Assembly: GCA_001412335.1 (NCBI GenBank)
Contig: LKUF01000086.1
Coordinates: forward strand, 1-10,662
Origin: Methanolinea sp. SDB
GTDB lineage: Archaea; Halobacteriota; Methanomicrobia; Methanomicrobiales; Methanospirillaceae
Direction of reading: 5' to 3'
Length of the DNA: 10,662 nucleotides
Part shown: positions 6,381 to 10,662 of the stretch, piece by piece
Position numbering within the stretch: position 1 is the first letter of the stretch
Layout: each line of letters starts with the position of its first letter
Program-made: the position numbers and the translations under genes
Notes under the pieces: generated by a model
Seen by the model: the letters and a program-made list of their open reading frames with translations, nothing else
Database searches by the model: none
Told to the model about the DNA's origin: nothing

Positions 6381-6481
6381 CACACCTGATGGCAGTGCCC
6401 GCATCATGCAGGGCGCGAATCCTGTGCACCATGTCTGGCTGTTCCCGTACCCAAAACGGAGTACATATCTACCAATCGTTC

Positions 6482-6509
6482 CTTTATGAGGTTTTAAGGA
6501 TAAATATGG
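6482..6509 (+). promoter_or_regulatory. Probable promoter of the PF06695 gene
   Basis: The stretch CTTTATGAGGTTTTAAGGATAAATATGG (6482-6509) is AT-rich and carries two TATA-like elements, TTTATG and GATAAATATG. The second predicts a transcript start near 6530 and leaves a leader that includes GGAGGT at 6547-6552. The gap 6358-6556 otherwise shows no gene. Confidence 0.4.
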
Positions 6510-6556
6510 GAATCATTCGCCCGGAAGAGATCTTTTCACAACAGCAGGAGGTCAGC

Positions 6557-7189
6557 ATGATATCTGCGATTTTGCGCTTTGTCATACCGGTTACCCTGGC
6601 ATTTTTCTATTATTCCTGGTGTGTTCTCCTTCTCCCCTTCAATACCGCACTGATCCTTGGAGGGCTGATGATCACCTACTACATTCCTCCTGCAGGAAAA
6701 GAGTCGATTATCCCTATCGGGATTGCGCTTGGAATCCCCTGGTGGCTCATGGCAACCTCGCTTGCAGTCCTGGACGTGCTCACCGCCCTCTTCGTCATCC
6801 TCAACTTCACACTTGTGCTCCGTATCCCGATGCTCGGCGCCTGGATCTCCCGTTTCATGGGATCTGGAGAGGCATTCATGGCAAAGAGGCCCTGGCTCTC
6901 ACGCTGGCGTCTCCTTGGAGTCGCGTTCTTTGTCTGGCTGCCCCTGCAGGGAACCGGGGGCGTGGGGGCAGTACTCGTTGGGAAGATGGTGGGTCTTTCG
7001 TCCCGGCAGATCCTGCTTGCAATCGGTATCGGTGCATCCGCCGAGTGCATCATGTTTGCCGTCGGGTTCGAGCTCATCTGGAGGCTGCTGCTTGCAAATC
7101 TCTATCTCGGGCTGGCCGTGGCACTGGCAGTCATTGCTTTTGCCGTTCTCCTCTATGCAGTTTTTCAGAAACAGGATAATTCAGAATAG
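6557..7189 (+). CDS. Small multidrug export family membrane protein (PF06695/COG2426)
   Basis: This is an integral membrane protein of 210 residues. Family marks are the re-entrant PPAGKESIIPIGIALGIPWW (about residues 37-56) and its counterpart WLPLQGTGGVGAVLVGKMVGLS (about 131-152), seen in COG2426 proteins, which are distant DedA/SNARE-associated relatives. Hydrophobic segments flank both: about 3-35, 55-85, 115-135, 155-175 and 180-205. A short polar segment (SGEAFMAKRPWLSRWR) separates the two halves. The 'multidrug export' name is traditional and untested; the biochemical role is unknown. I chose ATG 6557 because GGAGGT (6547-6552) lies 4 bases upstream and translation begins straight into the first membrane helix. 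Upstream in-frame ATGs at 6506 and 6335 lack such a site and add unlike sequence. Confidence 0.82.
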   Translation: MISAILRFVIPVTLAFFYYSWCVLLLPFNTALILGGLMITYYIPPAGKESIIPIGIALGIPWWLMATSLAVLDVLTALFVILNFTLVLRIPMLGAWISRFMGSGEAFMAKRPWLSRWRLLGVAFFVWLPLQGTGGVGAVLVGKMVGLSSRQILLAIGIGASAECIMFAVGFELIWRLLLANLYLGLAVALAVIAFAVLLYAVFQKQDNSE

Positions 7190-7215
7190 GTAAAACGGGC
7201 TTGTATACTACAACC

Positions 7216-7244
7216 AGACGTCAAACTGAATACGTTTGAGGTCT
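7216..7244. terminator. Bidirectional terminator hairpin
   Basis: AGACGTCAAAC (7216-7226) pairs with GTTTGAGGTCT (7234-7244) with one mismatch, an 11-bp stem around a 7-base loop. It lies 27 bases past the PF06695 stop and 40 bases past the regulator stop, between convergent genes, so it can serve both. No long T run is attached. Archaea do not require such stems, so it could also protect 3' ends. Confidence 0.55.
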
Positions 7245-7283
7245 CTGCTGGTGATAAAAACAGAGAAGTATCAACCAGTTCGG

Positions 7284-7475
7284 TCACTCATATATGAAAA
7301 TCTCGTCCATGCCTACACCGAAGTAACGGGCTATCTTGAAAGCAAGTTCGAGGGACGGATCGTACTTCCCCTTCTCGATAGCGAGGATTGTCTGGCGGGT
7401 GACGCCCAGTTCATTTGCCAGAGCTTCCTGCGTGAGATCATTCATCGCCCGGAAGACCTTAATCCTGTTCTTCAT
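7284..7475 (-). CDS. XRE-type helix-turn-helix transcription regulator
   Basis: This is a stand-alone DNA-binding protein of 63 residues. Residues ~14-58 form one Cro/C1-type HTH (PF01381): LTQEALANELGVTRQTILAIEKGKYDPSLELA, then FKIARYFGVGMDEIF. The recognition helix is TRQTILAIEKG. It has no ligand or sensor domain and should bind as a dimer. ATG 7475 starts it exactly at MKNRIKVFRA, the usual start of this compact group, with GGGGAGTG upstream. A longer frame to 7526 (17 more residues) would lie deeper inside the DUF2178 coding sequence and is unlikely. It overlaps the DUF2178 stop by 17 bases, so the two are co-transcribed and translation is coupled. It probably controls its own operon. 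Confidence 0.9.
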   Translation of the reverse strand: MKNRIKVFRAMNDLTQEALANELGVTRQTILAIEKGKYDPSLELAFKIARYFGVGMDEIFIYE

Positions 7476-7983
7476 CTGTTTCCCACTCCCCGTATTTCCG
7501 GGCATAGTAGACCCTGAACCCGACATACAGGAAAAACATCAGGAACAGGAAAGCCAGTTGCATATAGCCGAAATATCCGAGTCGGATCGATCCGTTATCC
7601 GGAATGTGCCCACCTGATCCAAGCACACTATCAGGTATATTCATGCTTCTATCAGGTAAACCCGGTTCTCCTTTTCCTGATGGAAGATGATGTGGAAACC
7701 GCGGAGCACCAAGTCCAATAACTGCACTACCGAGGCTCGTCGCAAAAAAGATCACCCAGAATACCATGAAGGTGGCCATTCCAGCCTTCTGATTGATGAG
7801 TGCCAGCCTTTCATCCACCTGCCGATCCGAAACCCGCCGGTATGCCATGTAAAGGAGCAGAACACCTGCAATAAAACCGATCGTAATCAACATGGGATTG
7901 GAGAACTCGACCGACAGGTAAAAGAGACATACTTCGACCAGTCCTGCAATTCCGGCAAGAATATAGAAGAAATTCTGCTTCAT
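7459..7983 (-). CDS. DUF2178 family membrane protein
   Basis: This protein of 174 residues has four hydrophobic segments: about 5-27, 30-48, 71-92 and 137-160. Between segments 2 and 3 lies the cytoplasmic motif RQVDERLALINQKAGMATF, the hallmark of DUF2178. An unusually long P/G-rich loop (about 93-136: APRFPHH...GGHIPDNGSIRLG) separates segments 3 and 4, which are normally closer. The protein ends in a charged cytoplasmic tail (KYGEWETDEEQD). It sits directly upstream of, and overlaps, a compact XRE regulator, an arrangement I know as recurrent for DUF2178 and related small membrane proteins. The membrane protein may modulate the regulator. The biochemical role is unknown. ATG 7983 has GGGGT three bases upstream and an AT-rich promoter behind it. 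Confidence 0.88.
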   Translation of the reverse strand: MKQNFFYILAGIAGLVEVCLFYLSVEFSNPMLITIGFIAGVLLLYMAYRRVSDRQVDERLALINQKAGMATFMVFWVIFFATSLGSAVIGLGAPRFPHHLPSGKGEPGLPDRSMNIPDSVLGSGGHIPDNGSIRLGYFGYMQLAFLFLMFFLYVGFRVYYARKYGEWETDEEQD

Positions 7984-7996
7984 TGTACCCCGATGT

Positions 7997-8029
7997 ATAA
8001 TGATTATGACATATTGTAATATAATTATA
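7997..8029 (-). promoter_or_regulatory. AT-rich promoter with three short palindromes
   Basis: Read on either strand this holds ATAAT-G-ATTAT (7997-8007), ATATT-GT-AATAT (8011-8022) and TATAATTATA (8020-8029). The last is a good TATA element and would start the DUF2178/regulator transcript near 7998, 15 bases before ATG 7983. The other two could be binding sites for the XRE regulator of the same operon, as expected for autoregulation. AT-rich DNA produces such palindromes by chance, so this is only plausible. Confidence 0.45.
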
Positions 8030-8050
8030 ACTTAACAAATATCTGAATTT

Positions 8051-8066
8051 AAAAACCCAAAAAAAA
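8051..8066 (-). other. Paired T runs on the minus strand
   Basis: On the minus strand T8, GGG, T5 follow each other (A5 at 8051-8055, A8 at 8059-8066). This could stop minus-strand transcription coming from the flavodoxin side, protecting the DUF2178 promoter. It is more than 350 bases from the flavodoxin stop, so the link is weak. Confidence 0.3.
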
Positions 8067-8112
8067 TGTCCCCGGCCCCTGATAGATTTTCCATTTTGAC
8101 ACAAACAAATAA

Positions 8113-8359
8113 CTGGGCGATTACGGCACGATCTTCGTCGTCGATCTCCTTGTCAATCTGACGGACTTTTTCCGGGAACAGTTCCAGGTGAACGGAAAAG
8201 TTATGAAAAGATCGAACTGGTAAACCAGGAGAGGAAGGGAGAGATGATCAGGGATCTCTCAGAAAGGACAGGCCTTGTCGTGCACGATTTTGAGATCGTG
8301 AAGATAACTTCCTGAAGGACACTGCGGATGTAAAGGTCACCTGCTCCTCTCCGAAATAG
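8113..8359 (+). pseudogene. Decayed C-terminal remnant of a DUF4956-like protein
   Basis: Three consecutive pieces in three different frames join into one protein tail. Frame A (8113 to about 8200) gives LGDYGTIFVVDLLVNLTDFF and a short linker. A -1 type shift leads to frame B (8202-8309), which reads YEKIELVNQERKGEMIRDLS then ERTGLVVHDFEIVKIT. A second shift near 8309 leads to frame C, FLKDTADVKVTCSSPK, stopping at TAG 8357-8359. The order membrane segment, YEKIELI...E, LxERTGL, then FLxDTAxV matches the C-terminus of DUF4956 membrane proteins. These are normally ~220 residues with several membrane helices, so the N-terminal two thirds is missing. TAA at 8110-8112 closes frame A upstream. 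Sequencing error could explain one shift, but not two plus the missing front. A T5 run (8364-8368) follows the stop. Confidence 0.65.
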
Positions 8360-8399
8360 CATCTTTTTGATCGGCCAAATCACCGGACACTGCAGTCAG

Positions 8400-8425
8400 G
8401 TTCCATACAGGTATCTGTCAGGAAC
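8400..8425 (-). terminator. Hairpin overlapping the flavodoxin stop codon
   Basis: GTTCCATACAG (8400-8410) pairs with CTGTCAGGAAC (8415-8425) in 9 of 11 positions around a 4-base loop. The flavodoxin stop TGA (8420-8418) sits inside the stem. It may define or protect the 3' end of the flavodoxin mRNA; no T run follows closely. Confidence 0.4.
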
Positions 8426-8840
8426 GTTCAAGCATCCCACGTGCAAACTTCTTCGCTTCTTCAAGGTCTTCTTTGTTGGGGTGACCCCGGTTCGTCAGGA
8501 GAAATTTCCCCCTGCAGTGATAGTCTCCAATGACGGTGCCGCCTCTCTCTTTCACTGCATCCGCCACCATCGAGATCATGTTCTTCGCACCCTCGGCAGC
8601 TCCCGAGGTGGCGAAAAGCGCAACCTTCCGGCCCGTGAAATTCCCGCGCCCGATGAACTCTGTCATGGCACTGCCGGGTTTTCCGCCATAGACTCCACTC
8701 CCGAGGAATATGATCTTCGAATCGTCGGGGAGTACGCCTCCGATATCCCCGACCATGACCCCGAGCTCTTCGGCAATGGCGTCCGCTACCTTTTGTGTGT
8801 TCCCTCCCCGTGAAGCAACGAATACAGAAATCTCAGTCAT
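8418..8840 (-). CDS. Short flavodoxin
   Basis: This is an FMN-binding electron carrier of 140 residues, typical length for short-chain flavodoxins. The phosphate loop is ASRGGNTQKVAD (9-20); the classical T/S-x-T-G-N-T has glycine (G12) in place of the second threonine, while G13-N14-T15 are kept. The '50s' isoalloxazine loop is LGSGVYGGKP (46-55) and the '90s' loop is FATSGAAEG (76-84). The C-terminal YHCRGKFLLTNRGHPNKEDL followed by EEAKKFA is a hallmark of this group in anaerobes. It probably shuttles low-potential electrons; the partners are not adjacent. ATG 8840 has AGGTGA (8850-8845) four bases upstream. A TATA-like TTATATATTA and a perfect 12-bp palindrome lie just upstream, so expression is likely regulated. 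Confidence 0.92.
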   Translation of the reverse strand: MTEISVFVASRGGNTQKVADAIAEELGVMVGDIGGVLPDDSKIIFLGSGVYGGKPGSAMTEFIGRGNFTGRKVALFATSGAAEGAKNMISMVADAVKERGGTVIGDYHCRGKFLLTNRGHPNKEDLEEAKKFARGMLERS

Positions 8841-8847
8841 GTTTTCA

Positions 8848-8859
8848 CCTGTATACAGG
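8848..8859. promoter_or_regulatory. Perfect 12-bp palindrome over the flavodoxin ribosome binding site
   Basis: CCTGTATACAGG is its own reverse complement. It overlaps the first bases of AGGTGA (8850-8845) and ends three bases from the TATA-like element at 8862-8871. A dimeric regulator bound here would sit on the transcript start region and repress. Role inferred from symmetry and position. Confidence 0.5.
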
Positions 8860-8861
8860 AT

Positions 8862-8872
8862 AATATATAAGC
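8862..8872 (-). promoter_or_regulatory. TATA box of the flavodoxin gene
   Basis: On the minus strand this is CTTATATATTA, a strong archaeal TATA match. The usual ~26-base spacing would put the transcript start at about 8841, just at the ATG, so either the mRNA is leaderless or the true spacing is slightly shorter and includes AGGTGA. Confidence 0.55.
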
Positions 8873-9052
8873 AGTCCTATAACACGGTGCCGATATAGGG
8901 CGTTTCCTCGTCATTTCGCACTATTCAAGGCTTTCTCCATGGAATGAGTGATACCAGAATCCGGGAAGATGAACCTGAACCAGATGGTGAGGGGAAGATC
9001 CGGAGAACATTTTTTTCGTCACAGATCCAATGCAGGAAAAGGAGCACGTACC

Positions 9053-9886
9053 TTGCCCGCAATACCATACCCTCTCACCCTTATCAGTTACGGAAGTCTT
9101 CCAGTGTGCTTGATGCTCGTGTTGGTGCTGGTCTCTGCCGGGTGTACAGGTTCTCCCGGTGCCCGGCCTGATGAAGCGGTCCCAACAGCTGGCCCGGTAG
9201 GAACAGGTAACGCCTGCACCTTCGATCGCCTGGTGTCCAACTTCGAAGAGCAGATGGAACCGGGTGACTCCTGTTATTTCCATCTTCATACGCCCATGGA
9301 GTTCCTCGACGATCTCCACACCCACCCCTACTGCCAGGTGACGGTCATCGACGTCCCTGATCACTGGATCACCCATGACGATGTGCAGCTGCTGATGCAG
9401 TTGATCGACTCACCTGAGCCTGCCGCTCCTGTCGTCTCGCTGCTCAGTTCGTACCGGCCTTTTAACCAGACCTCCACGGTGGGAAACGAGGCCCTCTTCC
9501 TTATCGAGGGATACCGAACCGGACAGTATCCGCCAGCCCTCTGTTCACTGTATTACTTCCATCCTGACAGAGAAGAGGTGAGATCATGGTGGGAGACGTA
9601 TGGGAAGGAAGATATTCCTGACGAGAGGGAGGCTGTACGGATTCTCCAGGATGCCTGTCCCGAGCTGAAAGGATACCCGTCAACCCCGTTTGCCGGGAGA
9701 TCCATAAGGACCGAACGGGCTCCCGATGGATGGTTTATCGCGTTTATTCAGCATGGATCAGGAGTCCCTATTATCTCGGCCCGGTGTTATTGCTTCGGCG
9801 ATGACCGGACTGTGACGCTGACCGGTACGGTCAATCAGAGTATAATGGTCATGCCATGGGAATTCTCTCCCAGAGACTGTGGATGA
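9053..9886 (+). CDS. Lipoprotein of unknown function
   Basis: This is an exported protein anchored by a lipid. A hydrophobic signal (LPVCLMLVLVLVSAGC) ends in lipobox SAGC, with the lipidated cysteine at residue 31 from this start. A flexible S/P/G/T-rich linker (TGSPGARPDEAVPTAGPVGTG) follows, then a globular domain of ~230 residues. The domain has several further cysteines (ACTF, DSCYF, PYCQV, ALCSLYYF, DACPEL, ARCYCF, RDCG), many of which could form disulfides, and aromatic-rich segments such as SLYYFHPDREEVRSWWETYG. I recognise no family. The frame is open back to GTG 8948, but that would put the lipobox cysteine at residue 66. TTG 9053 has AAGGAG (9039-9044) 8 bases upstream, and the segment before it looks noncoding (T7 at 9009-9015). 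One caution is that this start lacks the usual positive n-region, so ATG 8969 or 8984 remain possible. Confidence 0.78.
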   Translation: MPAIPYPLTLISYGSLPVCLMLVLVLVSAGCTGSPGARPDEAVPTAGPVGTGNACTFDRLVSNFEEQMEPGDSCYFHLHTPMEFLDDLHTHPYCQVTVIDVPDHWITHDDVQLLMQLIDSPEPAAPVVSLLSSYRPFNQTSTVGNEALFLIEGYRTGQYPPALCSLYYFHPDREEVRSWWETYGKEDIPDEREAVRILQDACPELKGYPSTPFAGRSIRTERAPDGWFIAFIQHGSGVPIISARCYCFGDDRTVTLTGTVNQSIMVMPWEFSPRDCG

Positions 9887-9980
9887 CCGGCTCCATTGCA
9901 GAGGGAGCAACAGGGGACGACGGGGTGCGGAGTTCACCACTCCCTATCCCCTGATGCCACTGCCAGACGGCCCGGGTTTA

Positions 9981-10035
9981 CCAGGTATTTTTCGCGGGAT
10001 CTTCATAGTTTCTCACCATTTTTACGGATTTTTCC
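9981..10035 (+). terminator. Cluster of T5 runs past the lipoprotein gene
   Basis: Three runs of five T residues (9988-9992, 10019-10023, 10029-10033) lie 100-150 bases past the lipoprotein stop at 9884-9886, the last two repeated around ACGGA. Clustered T runs are the usual archaeal stop signal. The rest of 9887-10086 shows no gene. Confidence 0.4.
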
Positions 10036-10086
10036 TAAACTGTCGTACGCCGGTGCGGATCACGGTGAATCGAAAGGATCTGGCCA

Positions 10087-10662
10087 TCACAGCCGGGCCG
10101 TCGCAACCTGTATCCACCCGTCGGAGATTGCAGGGAAATAGCGGTTCGTACCTGTCCTTTGCCGCTCGATGTCATGCATGTGATGATGCCTGACCCGGGT
10201 GCATCCTGCATTGACGAGTGCCCGCTCCATCTCATCCGGGCTGTAGGTGGTCGTCCCACCCGGGTTGCAATCACGGTTGATTATCCGCCAGACACCCCGG
10301 GGGAAACCCCGTCTCTCTTCGCTGATCAGCCGGCACGGGAGGAGGTACTCGAGGATTACGCGGTTCCGGCAGCCCTCCGATGCAAAGAGCGAGAGGGTGC
10401 CGGACAGGACGTCGGGCGGGATATAGTACGAGATCCCCTCGGTGATGACACACGTCGGGAGAACCGGGTCGTACCTGCCTGTACCACGAACGGCCGCGGC
10501 TGTGCCTTCCAGTTCATGCAGATTGGCATGAATGCACCGGATCTTTTCGGCATGGTCCGGAGCCACACGTTCATAGAGTTTGTGCTTCTCCTCCATTCCC
10601 ATGACATCAATCTCGACTACGGACGCTATGCGGTCGCTGAAGGCATCCAGGAGTTCGAGGGC
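10087..10662 (-). CDS. SAM-dependent methyltransferase, LCM-like (5' part missing)
   Basis: This is the C-terminal ~191 residues of a class I SAM methyltransferase; the frame is open to the right edge, so the front with the SAM glycine motif is missing. The visible order is DAFSDRIASVVEIDVMGMEEK (strand beta-2 with its acidic E that binds the SAM ribose), then RCIHANLHELEG (motif II-like), YDPVLPTCVITEGISYYIPP (the EGxxYYxPP motif characteristic of leucine carboxyl methyltransferase-like enzymes, PF04072), and a C-terminal PDEMERALVNAGCTRVRHHH. Such archaeal LCM-like proteins are ~280-300 residues and methylate small molecules or protein carboxyls; the substrate is unknown. It converges on the lipoprotein gene. 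A first internal ATG at 10602 is not the real start, because the ribose-binding strand lies upstream of it. Confidence 0.85.
   Translation of the reverse strand, partial: ALELLDAFSDRIASVVEIDVMGMEEKHKLYERVAPDHAEKIRCIHANLHELEGTAAAVRGTGRYDPVLPTCVITEGISYYIPPDVLSGTLSLFASEGCRNRVILEYLLPCRLISEERRGFPRGVWRIINRDCNPGGTTTYSPDEMERALVNAGCTRVRHHHMHDIERQRTGTNRYFPAISDGWIQVATARL

Noticed and set aside
6335..6556. Upstream extension of the PF06695 protein from ATG 6335
   Set aside because: It overlaps the PNPOx-like gene's end and a T6 terminator run; the part before 6557 is not membrane-like and lacks a ribosome site.
7687..8019. Plus-strand frame of 110 residues rich in charged residues
   Set aside because: It is antisense to the DUF2178 gene, whose membrane segments and motif are clear.
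1..10662. CRISPR array, tRNA/rRNA genes, insertion sequence ends, integrase or att duplications
   Set aside because: I looked for regularly spaced repeats, cloverleaf-like pairing, transposase motifs and long terminal repeats and saw none; all repeats found are short local palindromes.

Overview
The window looks like chromosomal DNA from a methanogenic archaeon, most likely of the Methanomicrobiales (Methanoregula/Methanosphaerula/Methanospirillum type). This rests on an archaeal form III RuBisCO, archaeal TATA boxes and GGAGGTGA-type ribosome binding sites. It also rests on the mix of small zinc-ribbon, TPR, DUF2178 and flavodoxin genes that is common in that order. The genus is inference. 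There is no rRNA, tRNA, CRISPR array or insertion sequence. The layout is that of ordinary, loosely packed chromosome with mostly single-gene units.

Left part (1-1094): the start of a secreted protein running off the left edge (minus), a 64-65 residue protein built from two copies of a ~31-residue unit (minus), and a divergent 53-residue six-cysteine zinc-ribbon protein (plus). Then comes a two-gene ABC exporter operon (1095-2764, ATPase and ABC-2 permease overlapping by one base).

Centre (2765-5834): form III RuBisCO (minus) with every catalytic residue in place, preceded on the same strand by an unrecognised 74-78 residue protein whose promoter contains a 15-bp palindrome. A noncoding stretch of about 330 bases follows, then a gene for an eight-repeat TPR protein (plus, non-ATG start).

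Right part (5835-10662): a PNPOx-like flavin-binding protein and a PF06695 'small multidrug export' membrane protein (both plus). These converge through a good hairpin on a minus-strand pair, a DUF2178 membrane protein and an XRE-type regulator that overlap by 17 bases. Beyond an AT-rich promoter with several short palindromes lies the decayed, frameshifted C-terminal remnant of what looks like a DUF4956 protein. Then come a flavodoxin (minus) with a perfect 12-bp palindrome over its ribosome binding site, a divergent lipoprotein gene (plus), and the 3' part of an LCM-like SAM methyltransferase (minus) cut by the right edge.

The genes do not form one obvious system. Functional groupings visible here are the exporter operon, the regulator/membrane-protein pair, and possibly RuBisCO with the small upstream gene. 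I found no clear new defence, mobile or biosynthetic system. The points most worth following are the duplicated small protein, the gene upstream of RuBisCO, the flavodoxin operator and the DUF4956 remnant.
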